Below, in pieces: positions 27,389 through 35,372 of a stretch of DNA of 64,000 nucleotides. The stretch lies in contig NZ_CP020951.1 in the NCBI RefSeq assembly GCF_000172795.2, forward strand, positions 62,001 through 126,000, read 5' to 3'. Every line of letters starts with the position of its first letter. The stretch's first letter is position 1. Source of the DNA: Rhizobium sp. CIAT894 (lineage in GTDB: Bacteria; Pseudomonadota; Alphaproteobacteria; Rhizobiales; Rhizobiaceae). The translations under genes and the position numbers were made by a program. A model generated the notes under the pieces. That model worked only from the letters and a program-made list of their open reading frames with translations, did not search any database and was not told the origin of the DNA.

Positions 27389-28267
27389 CTACGGCAAAAA
27401 CAACACATTATACTGGTCGAACTCGCCCGGCAGATCCCTCACCTTCATCTCCACTTCGCGGTCCTCGAACAGCACGAGGCAATCCTCGTAAAATCCCGAC
27501 AGCATCGATATGAAGGCCTTCGTGCCCTCGGCGCCGTAGAACAGCGGCGTGAATTCCATATGCAGCGGCACGCGGCGGGCAAGCAGCGGCTGCATCGAGC
27601 GGCAGGCGACCGGCTCGTAGCCTTCGATATCCATCCACACCAAGCCGATCGAGGCGGGGTCGATCGCAAGGCCGGCGAGGATCTCGGATACCGGCTTCAC
27701 CGGCACGCTGATCTTCCTGTCGGTCGGGCTCTGGCGGATGGCGCTGCTCTTGCCGTGATTGTTGAGGTTGAGGAAAAAGTCGATCTCGCCGGCGAACTCG
27801 CCGGCAGCGCAATTGATAAGGTGGACCTTTTCCTCCAGCCGGTTCTGGCGGATGTTGAGTTCAAGCAGCGGGAAATTGCGCGGATCGGGCTCGATGCTGA
27901 CGATATGGGCATAGGTGTTGCTCAGCGCGAAGTAGACGGTCTGGGTGCCGATATTGCCGCCGATCTCCAGCAGCGTGGCATCCTTTCGCAGCAGGCCACG
28001 CTCGCGCAGGATGACGATCAGCCGGTCGACGGCCTGACGCTCGAAATGGCCCTTCCGGAAGACCTTGCGGCCGATATAGTCGCCGGGTGAGAAGGTCATC
28101 AGATGGTCGCCCGCGTCGACCGTCATCGAGGTAACGCGCGGGCCGATATTCTCGATCAGCAGGCGGCGGCCGAAGCGGGTGTCGAAGAAGCGCGAGACGG
28201 CTCGATTGCGCGCCTTGCGCAGGCGGCGGCTCCAATAGCGGGCGGTGAGCCAGGGTTTGCCGGGCAT
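27389..28267 (-). CDS. FkbM-family methyltransferase
   Basis: A 292-residue SAM-dependent methyltransferase. Motif I is LLEIGGNIGTQTVYFAL (about 100-116), and IVSIEPDPRNFPLLELNIRQN places the ribose-binding acidic residue. DWMDIEGYEP-like WMDIEGYEPVA is the FkbM active-site block. FkbM enzymes O-methylate sugars and polyketides. The ATG at 28267 sits inside the cyclase's TGA (TGATG), so it is translated from the cyclase message. This link is unusual; a role in modifying a surface glycan whose state responds to respiration is one guess, not shown by the sequence. Confidence 0.83.
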   Translation of the reverse strand: MPGKPWLTARYWSRRLRKARNRAVSRFFDTRFGRRLLIENIGPRVTSMTVDAGDHLMTFSPGDYIGRKVFRKGHFERQAVDRLIVILRERGLLRKDATLLEIGGNIGTQTVYFALSNTYAHIVSIEPDPRNFPLLELNIRQNRLEEKVHLINCAAGEFAGEIDFFLNLNNHGKSSAIRQSPTDRKISVPVKPVSEILAGLAIDPASIGLVWMDIEGYEPVACRSMQPLLARRVPLHMEFTPLFYGAEGTKAFISMLSGFYEDCLVLFEDREVEMKVRDLPGEFDQYNVLFLP

Positions 28268-29985
28268 CAGTCTTTTCCTTCGAGCGGTTTTGCCGCTTTC
28301 TCTGGCGGAATGACATAGACTTTCAAGGGCAGGGCGCGGCCGCGCACGCTGATGTCGCGGCTTTCGATGCCGGAAAGATCGGCGCCGGAGAGGGTTGCCA
28401 CCGGTTCGGAGATGACGATTGCCGCCTCGAACTCCTTGGCGGCACTTTCCAGCCGGCTCGCGACGTTGACGGTATCGCCGATCGCCGTCATGCTGCGCAC
28501 CCGCCCGTAGCCCATCGTGCCGACGACGGCGGGGCCGGTGTGAATGCCGATCGCGATGCGCAGCGGCAGCGCCAGTTCCTCGGCGAGTTCGGCGGCGAGT
28601 TTCTCGATCTCGGCAACGATTGCCGCAGCCGCCGTGAGCGCCTGGCGGCAGGCTTGCTCCGGCGCGGTGTTGAGGCCGAAGAGAGCCATGGCGCCGTCGC
28701 CGATGAACTTGTCGAGCCGTCCGCCCGCCTGCTCCACCGCCTTGCCGATGATGGCGAAATAGCGGTTCAGCAGGAAGACGACATCGAAGGGCAGGCGGGT
28801 TTCCGTCAGCGTGGTGAAATGGCGGATATCGACGAAGAGCACGGCGATCTCGCGCTCGCGGCCGGGGCTGGTTTCCTGGCTGTTGGCGGGAAGGGCGCCT
28901 TCGAGCGCCGGCACAAGCAGCGGCGCGACCGCGAGGTCGCGGTCGGGGCGAAGCTGGCAGGCAAGCCGGACATCCGGCCCGGCATTGATGCGCCGCAGCG
29001 TCGTCTGTTCCATCTTGTCGGGGGCCGGCAGGGCTTCGTAATCGCCGAGGATCTGCACGCGGCAGGTGGAGCACTGGCCCTTGCCGCCGCAGACGGAATA
29101 ATGCGGCAGGCCGCCGAGCCGGCTTGCTTCCAGCACCGAGAAGCCACGCGGCACACGGATCACTTCGCCGCCCGGATAATGCACGGCCACCTGGTCGAGG
29201 CGCTCCTTCAGCTTGCGCCGGGCGCGGGCGATGACGACGACGAGCAGGGAGAGCGAGAAAGCGCCGTAAAGCACGGCTCGGATCTCAGAGACTTCACGGT
29301 GAATCCCGGGGTTCGAGGCGAAATAGCTGTTGACGGTCGCCTTGTAAGGGCTGTTGGCGATGGCCTGCTGGTAGGAGGGGTCGGCGAGCGTGCGGCCCAT
29401 TTCGACGAAGCCGAGCAGCGACAGGACCGGCACGAGGATCGCCAGCGCCAGCAACAATGGCGCGAAGCTCGGGTACCAGGGGCGGTAGCGCAGCCAGAAA
29501 TGAATGCCGATGCAGCCGTGGATCCAGACGGCGATGACACCGAGCCCCTGGCGCAGGCCGTTTGTCGGGTTCCTGATCCACAGCATAGTCACGACCGTCT
29601 CGTAGTCGTCGATATAACCGTAGAGCTCGTGGGCAATGCGCGTGCCGATGACATGATCCATGAGAAGCAGCGGGATCAGCAAGCCGAGCACGATCTGCGC
29701 CATTTCGCCCTTCGGCATGACCAGGCTGCGGCGCATATAGATGGCGCGCAGCACCAGCGCGATGTGGGTCAGAATCGACGAATAGAAGATGGCCGTCCCG
29801 ACCGGATTGCGCCAGATCGCCAGGAAAAGGCGGGCGGCCTTATCGGCGGCGGAGACCGAAATCAGGCCGATCGCATGGTTCGACAAATGCAGCAGGACGA
29901 AGACGAAAATGACGAGGCCGGAACCAAGTCTTGCCCTTCTGATCGAGCGCTCCGAAAAAATCCCTGTGACTGAGGCCGTCGTCAT
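28267..29985 (-). CDS. cyaC: CyaC-like redox-regulated adenylate cyclase
   Basis: A 572-residue membrane adenylate cyclase. Six N-terminal helices carry histidines at about 33, 37, 74, 111, 119, 156 and 162, matching the diheme-B succinate dehydrogenase-type anchor known from Sinorhizobium meliloti CyaC. A 2Fe-2S ferredoxin domain follows, with CGGKGQCSTC near residue 299 and a fourth cysteine in LACQLRP near 342. The cyclase domain has metal aspartates in FVDIRHFTT and FIGDGAMA, the lysine in LDKFIGDG, and GDTVNVASRLE with Asp, Asn and Arg all canonical, so ATP is the expected substrate. The S. meliloti protein is reported to respond to the ubiquinone pool. The assignment to cyaC is by domain order and motifs. 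Confidence 0.85.
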   Translation of the reverse strand: MTTASVTGIFSERSIRRARLGSGLVIFVFVLLHLSNHAIGLISVSAADKAARLFLAIWRNPVGTAIFYSSILTHIALVLRAIYMRRSLVMPKGEMAQIVLGLLIPLLLMDHVIGTRIAHELYGYIDDYETVVTMLWIRNPTNGLRQGLGVIAVWIHGCIGIHFWLRYRPWYPSFAPLLLALAILVPVLSLLGFVEMGRTLADPSYQQAIANSPYKATVNSYFASNPGIHREVSEIRAVLYGAFSLSLLVVVIARARRKLKERLDQVAVHYPGGEVIRVPRGFSVLEASRLGGLPHYSVCGGKGQCSTCRVQILGDYEALPAPDKMEQTTLRRINAGPDVRLACQLRPDRDLAVAPLLVPALEGALPANSQETSPGREREIAVLFVDIRHFTTLTETRLPFDVVFLLNRYFAIIGKAVEQAGGRLDKFIGDGAMALFGLNTAPEQACRQALTAAAAIVAEIEKLAAELAEELALPLRIAIGIHTGPAVVGTMGYGRVRSMTAIGDTVNVASRLESAAKEFEAAIVISEPVATLSGADLSGIESRDISVRGRALPLKVYVIPPEKAAKPLEGKD

Positions 29986-30165
29986 TCATTCCCGTTCTTG
30001 TCGATGCAATCGCGCGCCCATAGAGATTGGCAAAAAGGCGGAATTGTTTCGATCGCGATCACATTCCATATGCTTATGCGCAAGTTTTCGGGAAATGGAC
30101 AATAGCGGAGTTGCGCCGGCGGGCATGCCGGGTGGAAACAGTGTGTCTCTAGATGAGGGTTATGG

Positions 30166-31257
30166 ATGCGGGTGGCTTTCTACGCGCCGATGAAATCGCC
30201 GAATCATCCGGTGCCGTCGGGTGACCGGCTGATGGCGCGGCTGTTGATCCGGGCGCTGGAGCGTGCCGGCCACGAGGTCGAGATCGTGTCCGAATTCCGC
30301 GCCTATGCCGCGAGCCCGGAGGCGGCAGCGGCGCTCGAACCGGCCATCCGTATCGAATTGCAGCGGCTGCGGGAAAAATGGGCCTCCGGGCCGCGCCCCG
30401 AACTCTGGTTCTGCTACCACCCCTATTACAAATCGCCCGATCCTTTCGGGCCGGCGATATCGGCTGAATTGGCCATTCCCTATGTGACGGCGGAAGCCTC
30501 CTATGCGGCCAAACGCGACAGCACCGGCTGGGCCGCCCAGCAGCAGCGCGTCGCAGAAGCGATCCTGCAGGCGGCGGTCAATATCAGCTTCACCGAGCGT
30601 GACCGGGCAGGGCTTTCCACCGCCTTTCCGCAGGCCCGGCTTGGCCGCCTGCCACCCTTCATCGACACGGCACTGTTCGAGGCGGTATCGCCGGCGCCGG
30701 ATCCGCACCGGCTGATGACGGTGGCGATGATGCGGGCCGGCGACAAGATGAAGAGTTATGCGATGCTGGCAAAGGCATTGCGGCTGATCGAAGACCGGCC
30801 CTGGACGCTTGCCGTCATCGGTGACGGCCCCATGCGCCAGGAGGTGCAGGCGCTGTTTGCCGACCTTCCCGCAGACCGCATCGAGTGGCTGGGCGAGCGG
30901 GATGGGGCGGAGATCGCCGGCCTGCTCGGGCGCGGCGGCGTCTATGTCTGGCCCGGCTGCGGCGAGGCTTACGGTCTTGCCTATCTGGAAGCCCAGGCCG
31001 CCGGCCTGCCCGTCGTGGCGCAGGAAACGGCGGGCGTGCCTGCCGTGGTCGAGGCCGAGGTGACCGGCCTGCTGACCCGGGATGGCGATGTGGCCGCCTA
31101 TGCCGGTGCCGTGGCTGCCCTGCTTGATGATGGAGAGCGGCGAGAGCTCATGGGGCAGGCGGCGCGGCGCTTCGTGCTCGATGAGCGCTCGCTGGCGATG
31201 GCGGCGGAACGACTGGACGGAATTTTGCGGGACCATGCGGGAACAGGAGTGAGGTGA
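30166..31257 (+). CDS. GT4-family glycosyltransferase
   Basis: A 363-residue GT-B enzyme. N-terminal MRVAFYAPMKSPNHPVPSGDRLMARLL has the acceptor-side loop of GT4 proteins. The C-terminal domain has VYVWPGCGEAYGLAYLEAQA with the E-x7-E-type pair, and GLPVVAQETAGVPAVVE. A GAGGG site precedes the ATG. It overlaps the deacetylase-like gene by 4 bases and is divergent from the cyaC-like cyclase, with 180 bases between the starts. Together the pair suggests a small polysaccharide or glycolipid modification unit. Donor and acceptor are unknown. Confidence 0.87.
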   Translation: MRVAFYAPMKSPNHPVPSGDRLMARLLIRALERAGHEVEIVSEFRAYAASPEAAAALEPAIRIELQRLREKWASGPRPELWFCYHPYYKSPDPFGPAISAELAIPYVTAEASYAAKRDSTGWAAQQQRVAEAILQAAVNISFTERDRAGLSTAFPQARLGRLPPFIDTALFEAVSPAPDPHRLMTVAMMRAGDKMKSYAMLAKALRLIEDRPWTLAVIGDGPMRQEVQALFADLPADRIEWLGERDGAEIAGLLGRGGVYVWPGCGEAYGLAYLEAQAAGLPVVAQETAGVPAVVEAEVTGLLTRDGDVAAYAGAVAALLDDGERRELMGQAARRFVLDERSLAMAAERLDGILRDHAGTGVR

Positions 31258-32009
31258 TGACCGATCGGATGGACTGGGAGCCGCTGCGCCGCGAACTCGA
31301 CCGCTGGCAGGCCGCCGGCCGGGTGGCGCGGCTCTGGCTGCGGGACGACGATGCCGTCGAGCCGACGCCGGCGCTTGAAACGCTGCTGGCGCTGGCGGGT
31401 GAAAGCGAGGTTCCGCTGACGCTTGCCGTCATTCCCGGCCTGACCGGCCAGGCTCTGGCGGCGCGACTGGCGGCGGAGGCAGGCGTCACTGTCGCCGTGC
31501 ATGGCTGGTCGCACACGAACCATGCCGGGCCGGAGGGCAAGAAGCAGGAACTCGGCGGCGAGCGGCCGGCAGACGTCGTGCTCGGCGAGTTGCGCGAAGG
31601 GTTGCGGCTGCTGGAGCGGCTGCATCCGGCCCGCTTCCAGCCGCTGCTGGTGCCGCCGTGGAACCGCATCGCCGCGGCTCTTGTCCCGGCATTGCCGGGG
31701 CTTGGTTTTGCAGCGCTGTCGGTCTATGGGCGGGCAAGGCAGGATCGTCCGATGCCACTGCTCAACACCCATATCGACATCATCGACTGGCACGGCACGC
31801 GCGGCGGGCGCGGCGAGGCGGAACTGGTGGCCGAGCTGGTGGCGGAATTGCGCGACCGCTTTGCCGGCAATGACGAGCCGATCGGCGTGCTCACCCACCA
31901 TCTGGTGCATGACGCGGCCGCCTGGGACTTCCTGTCGGCCTTGTTTGCTGTGACCGGCCGGCATCCTGCCGTCCACTGGTCGGCGGCATCGGCACTTCTC
32001 AAGCCGTGA
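31254..32009 (+). CDS. Polysaccharide deacetylase-like protein
   Basis: A 251-residue NodB/polysaccharide-deacetylase-like protein. LWLRDDDAVEPTPALETLLALA holds the acidic pair used by CE4 enzymes for catalysis and metal binding. VTVAVHGWSHTNHAGPEGKKQE has the HxxxxH metal-ligand motif (HGWSHTNH). A later LVPPWNRIAAALVPAL resembles the PPWN active-site groove. No signal peptide is visible, so it may act in the cytoplasm, perhaps on a lipid-linked or nucleotide-linked precursor made by the adjacent glycosyltransferase. The ATG overlaps the glycosyltransferase stop. Substrate is inferred, not shown. Confidence 0.78.
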   Translation: MMTDRMDWEPLRRELDRWQAAGRVARLWLRDDDAVEPTPALETLLALAGESEVPLTLAVIPGLTGQALAARLAAEAGVTVAVHGWSHTNHAGPEGKKQELGGERPADVVLGELREGLRLLERLHPARFQPLLVPPWNRIAAALVPALPGLGFAALSVYGRARQDRPMPLLNTHIDIIDWHGTRGGRGEAELVAELVAELRDRFAGNDEPIGVLTHHLVHDAAAWDFLSALFAVTGRHPAVHWSAASALLKP

Positions 32010-32042
32010 GGCTTGCCATCGGAAGGTCGCCGATGTCCCCAC

Positions 32043-32417
32043 TCATCGTCGGTCTTCCTCAAACTGCTCGGCGCCCTCGACCGGCCGCAGCCAGGGCTCG
32101 CGGCGCTTGATCCAGAGTTCGTAGCGCGGCACGAGCGGCGTCGGGGCTTCGGAGAGAATGCCGAGCTTGATCTCCGCCTCTTCGGCGTCGGCGGAAAACA
32201 GCCGCGAGCCGCAGCGGGTGCAGAAATGCCGGCCTTGGAACGCGCCGGTTTCCCCCGTGTGCTCGAATTGGCCGGCGGGCCAGATCCCATAGAAGGTAAA
32301 GGCCGAACCGCTGTCCTTCCTGCAGTCGGTGCAATGACAGATCCCGACGCGCAAAGGTTCGCCCCGAACGGAAAGCCGCACCTGGCCGCAAAGGCATTGT
32401 CCGGAAAACACGGTCAT
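32043..32417 (-). CDS. GFA-family zinc protein
   Basis: A 124-residue protein of the GFA (Gfa-like, CENP-V) family. Zinc-binding cysteines are in GQCLCG (about 8-13), CHCTDC (about 29-34) and FCTRCGS (about 66-72). The fold often uses glutathione-linked formaldehyde or other small molecules, but most members have no assigned reaction. The ATG at 32417 is preferred to one 30 codons upstream, which would add an arginine-rich stretch with no family match; a GGGGA lies before it. Its upstream region is the RIME-like fragment at 32481-32533. Confidence 0.8.
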   Translation of the reverse strand: MTVFSGQCLCGQVRLSVRGEPLRVGICHCTDCRKDSGSAFTFYGIWPAGQFEHTGETGAFQGRHFCTRCGSRLFSADAEEAEIKLGILSEAPTPLVPRYELWIKRREPWLRPVEGAEQFEEDRR

Positions 32418-32480
32418 GGCTGTCCCCGTTTCATTGATCTCGCGCGGGGGAAACGGTCTGGTTCGGCATCCGTTCCGCAG

Positions 32481-32533
32481 AGCATGTCGCGCAAAACTGT
32501 GCGACACTACGAAAGATCGCGACGCGCTTTAGA
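32481..32533. repeat. Truncated RIME-like intergenic element
   Basis: AGCATGTCGCGCAAAA at the left and CGCGCTTTAG at the right are the same termini as the larger element at 35265-35372, with the middle deleted. The TAA of the MBL-fold gene (32529-32531, minus strand) lies within the right terminus. RIME identity is from memory of the rhizobial consensus. Confidence 0.6.
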
Positions 32534-33359
32534 TCACAACGGTCTGGTTGTCGCGGGCGGCGAAGGATTCGGGGAAGGCGGCCTGCGCCTGGGCTTCCAT
32601 CTCCGCCAGCTGTTCGTCGGTGCGCGAGGGGGCGTGATGGAACAGGGCGAAGCGCTTGGCGCCCGCCATCCTTGCCAGCTCGGTGCCATGCTCCCAGGTC
32701 GAATGGCCGAAGCCCTTGAAACGCTGCATCTCGTCTTCATTGTAAGTGCAGTCGTAAACGACGAGATCGGCGTCCTGCATCATCTCCAGCGAGACCGGGT
32801 CGTGGCTGCCGGGAATATGCTCGATGTCGTAGATCAGCGCGACCGAACGGCCCTGCCACTCGATGCGATAGCCGATGGCGCCGCCCGGATGGTTCAGCAT
32901 GAAGGTCTTGATCGTGACGCCCTTGTGGGGCGTCAGCACCTGGCCGGGGTGGAAGTCGCTGAAATTCATCGTCGCCTGGCAGATATCGGTTTTGACGGGA
33001 AACCAGGGCGGGCTGATGAACTGCTCGACCATTTCCCGCGTGCTCATCTTGCCGTCGAGATGGCCCGACCAGATGTTGACGTTGATCGAGGGATAATAGA
33101 TCGCCTTGAAGAAGGGCAGGCCAATGATGTGGTCGTAGTGGCAGTGGCTGAAGAACAGGTCGACATCGCTGACGCCGTCGGCAAGCAACGACAGCCCCGC
33201 CTCGCGCAGGCCGGAGCCGGCGTCGAAGATCATCCGATGTTTTCCGCAGCGAATTTCGATGCAGGACGTGTTACCGCCGTAGCGGTCGAACTCGGGGCCG
33301 GATACGGGAATACTGCCGCGGACGCCCCAAAATTTTACCTGAAACAGTTCTGTCGTCAT
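32529..33359 (-). CDS. Metallo-beta-lactamase-fold hydrolase
   Basis: A 276-residue MBL-fold protein. HCHYDH (about 73-78) is the HxHxDH dinuclear zinc motif; further ligands are in FMLNHPGG (His) and IYDIEH (Asp). FSHCHYDHIIGLPFF and KFWGVRGSIPVSGPEFDRYGGNTSCIEI place it in the group of phosphodiesterase/RNase Z-like hydrolases seen beside cyclases and sensors (YcbJ/PhnP-like). The ATG at 33359 gives the first strand. It is monocistronic; the TAA lies in a RIME-like edge. A cyclic-nucleotide or phosphodiester substrate is possible but not shown. Confidence 0.85.
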   Translation of the reverse strand: MTTELFQVKFWGVRGSIPVSGPEFDRYGGNTSCIEIRCGKHRMIFDAGSGLREAGLSLLADGVSDVDLFFSHCHYDHIIGLPFFKAIYYPSINVNIWSGHLDGKMSTREMVEQFISPPWFPVKTDICQATMNFSDFHPGQVLTPHKGVTIKTFMLNHPGGAIGYRIEWQGRSVALIYDIEHIPGSHDPVSLEMMQDADLVVYDCTYNEDEMQRFKGFGHSTWEHGTELARMAGAKRFALFHHAPSRTDEQLAEMEAQAQAAFPESFAARDNQTVVI

Positions 33360-33860
33360 CTTTCTTCAAACCGGCCTTCCCGCATCGCCATCGTAATCAT
33401 AGTTCATCCCGATGCGAAGCAGCAGAATTCCACGGGTTTGCCTGTGCCCCCTTTCATTCTCCTCACCGCTAGCGGAAGAAGGAGTAGATTTTCCTAAGCA
33501 ATCGGCTTTCGCGTCGGAAAGCAACCCAGTATGGTTGGTTTTCGGTAAACGGGCTGCTGGGGCGGGACAATTTTCCCGTAACACACGCCTATTAGATGGT
33601 TGCGCGCGATTGAAAAAACAATTGCCGCCGCTCCAGGCCCGAATGCAGTGTCGAGCCATTCGCGCTAAAAGTCTCTGCGGCAGCCTGAACGTCGCTGCAT
33701 GCGCCGGTGCGGCGTGAGCCGATTTCTCATCCGCATTCCATGTCGGCAGAAAACAGCATCCTCTGAGAAAATTGTCTTCGCTTCCGCGCGAATGTTTTCT
33801 TGATCGTCGTCGCCGAAAAGCGATATATCCGATGATAATAGAAATATAAGAGACTCGGTG
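33360..33860. other. Intergenic region before the GntR pair
   Basis: 501 bases between the divergent MBL-fold gene and the first GntR gene. The right end is A+T-rich and holds a promoter-like pair at 33800-33828. No supported coding sequence or RNA gene was seen in the rest. Confidence 0.5.
33800..33828 (+). promoter_or_regulatory. Putative sigma-70 promoter for the first GntR gene
   Basis: TTGATC at 33800-33805, a 17-base spacer, and ATATAT at 33823-33828, 33 bases before the ATG at 33861. A GATAAT at 33834-33839 is an alternative -10. Assigned by eye only. Confidence 0.35.
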
Positions 33861-34529
33861 ATGCTGCAACCTGTCGTAAACGAGACCATTGCCGAGAGCA
33901 GCTACCGGCGCATTCGGGCCGACATCATTTTCGGGCGGCTGGCGCCTGCCCAAAAGCTGAAGCTGGAAAGCCTGAAGGAATCCTACGAGACCAGCATCAG
34001 CACGTTGCGGGAGGTGCTGAACCGGCTCTCCTCCGAGGGGCTTGTTGTCGCCGAGGGACAGAAGGGGTTCGAAGTGTCTCCGGTGTCGGTTTCCGACCTC
34101 AGGGAGACGGCGGCCATGCGGCTGCTCCTCGAGAGCCATGCCCTGGAGCAGTCGTTCGCGCGTGGAGACGTGGAATGGGAAGCGCCGCTGGTCGCGGCCC
34201 ATTACAAATTGGCGCGAATGGAGAAGGTCATGGCGTCAGGCGACACCAGCAGGGCCGAGGACTGGAAGCGTTACGACTGGGAGTTCCACCAGGCGCTGAT
34301 TTCCGCCTGCGGGTCGAAACTGCTAATGCAGACCCACTCGGTGATCTTCGACAAATATCTGCGATATCAGATGGTCGCCCTGTCCTACCGGGGCGACGTT
34401 GCCGCGGAAGAACACCAGCAGCTTCTGGATGCGGCCTTGCGGCGGGATGCGGAGACGGCGAAGCGGGTGCTTGCGTTTCATATCGAAGGCGGGGTGGAAC
34501 ATGCGCTCGCCAAAGGGACGCTGAAATAG
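33861..34529 (+). CDS. GntR-family regulator, FCD domain, copy 1
   Basis: A 222-residue transcription factor. The N-terminal winged helix (about 10-75) includes SISTLREVLNRLSSEGLVVAEGQKGFEV, the GntR recognition helix and wing. The C-terminal FCD ligand domain has RLLLESHALEQS and a YDWEFHQALISACGS block, which supplies metal or acid ligands. It binds an organic acid effector in most relatives. The ATG at 33861 follows an in-frame GTG by one codon. A paralogue follows at 34589. Target genes are probably the divergent quiC and the transporter-aroQ operon, by position. Confidence 0.87.
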   Translation: MLQPVVNETIAESSYRRIRADIIFGRLAPAQKLKLESLKESYETSISTLREVLNRLSSEGLVVAEGQKGFEVSPVSVSDLRETAAMRLLLESHALEQSFARGDVEWEAPLVAAHYKLARMEKVMASGDTSRAEDWKRYDWEFHQALISACGSKLLMQTHSVIFDKYLRYQMVALSYRGDVAAEEHQQLLDAALRRDAETAKRVLAFHIEGGVEHALAKGTLK

Positions 34530-34588
34530 CAACGGACGCCTCTTCGAGGTTCAGGGCCATCACACCTCTCGGCAAACCAGGAAAAGCC

Positions 34589-35263
34589 ATGCTCAAGCAA
34601 GTCCATGACCCGGCCGAAACCGTAAGCGATGTCGTTTTCCGGCAGATCCGCGAGGATATCATATCGGGGGTATTGCCGCCGGGGGCCAAGATCAAGCTGG
34701 AGCAGGCCAAGGAGCGCTACTCCATCGGCATTTCGTCGCTGCGCGAAATTCTGAGCCGCCTGACCACGGAGAATCTCGTCGTCGCCGAAGGACAGCGTGG
34801 TTTCGAAGTCAGCCCGGCTTCGCGGCGGGAACTGCTGGAGCTCGCCGACCTCAGGATCGTTCTTGAAACGCACGCGATCGGCCTTGCATTCGCTGCGGGA
34901 AATCTCGAATGGGAAGGGCGCATCGTCGCTGCCCATCACCGGCTGGCCGCCGCCGAGCGCAAGCTGCTGGCCGGCGATATGTCGCGCACGGTCGACTGGG
35001 TCCGCTACGATTGGGAGTTCCATCAGGCGATCGTCTCGGCCTGCAATTCAGAGACGCTGATGGCGACCCTTTCCTCCGTCTTCGACCGCTTCCTTCGTTA
35101 TCATATGCTGGCCGAAAGCTTCCGCGGCAAGCCTGTCGTCGATGACCACCGGCTGTTGTTCGAACTGTCCATTCAACGTGACGTCGCCGGCGCGACCGAA
35201 GTGGTCAGACGGCACGTTCAAAGCGGCGTCGCGCATGTGCTGAAGAGCGGCCGCATTCTCTGA
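34589..35263 (+). CDS. GntR-family regulator, FCD domain, copy 2
   Basis: A 224-residue paralogue of the preceding regulator with the same layout. SISSLREILSRLT-like IGISSLREILSRLTTENLVVAEGQRGFEV is the winged helix; RIVLETHAIGLAF and YDWEFHQAIVSACNSE belong to the FCD domain. The ATG at 34589 has AGGAAA upstream; 59 bases separate it from copy 1. The two share the ligand-domain motif, so they may form heterodimers or respond to related effectors (for example shikimate and protocatechuate pathway acids). Effectors are inferred from the neighbouring catabolic genes. Confidence 0.87.
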   Translation: MLKQVHDPAETVSDVVFRQIREDIISGVLPPGAKIKLEQAKERYSIGISSLREILSRLTTENLVVAEGQRGFEVSPASRRELLELADLRIVLETHAIGLAFAAGNLEWEGRIVAAHHRLAAAERKLLAGDMSRTVDWVRYDWEFHQAIVSACNSETLMATLSSVFDRFLRYHMLAESFRGKPVVDDHRLLFELSIQRDVAGATEVVRRHVQSGVAHVLKSGRIL

Positions 35264-35264
35264 T

Positions 35265-35372
35265 TTAAAGCATGTCGCGCAAAAGTGTGCAGCGGTTTTG
35301 CGGCAACGACATGCGCAAAACCAAAGAGCTAAAGCGCGAGGAGCGTATCTGAAAGATCGAGCCGCGCTTTAG
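35265..35372. repeat. RIME-like intergenic element, full length
   Basis: About 108 bases with the rhizobial RIME arrangement: AAAGCATGTCGCGCAAAA, an internal AGCGGTTTTG / CAAAACC stem, and a terminal GAAAGATCGAGCCGCGCTTTAG. It lies between convergent genes (GntR copy 2 and quiC), and the quiC stop codon TAA (35369-35371, minus strand) falls in its edge. It may also act as a transcription barrier. Confidence 0.7.

Noticed and set aside
27389..29074. 561-codon minus-strand frame joining the cyclase and FkbM genes
   Set aside because: The upstream half is out of frame with the CyaC-like gene; the true FkbM start is the ATG at 28267.
33412..33717. 101-codon frame before the GntR genes
   Set aside because: No ribosome site and atypical composition; treated as non-coding.
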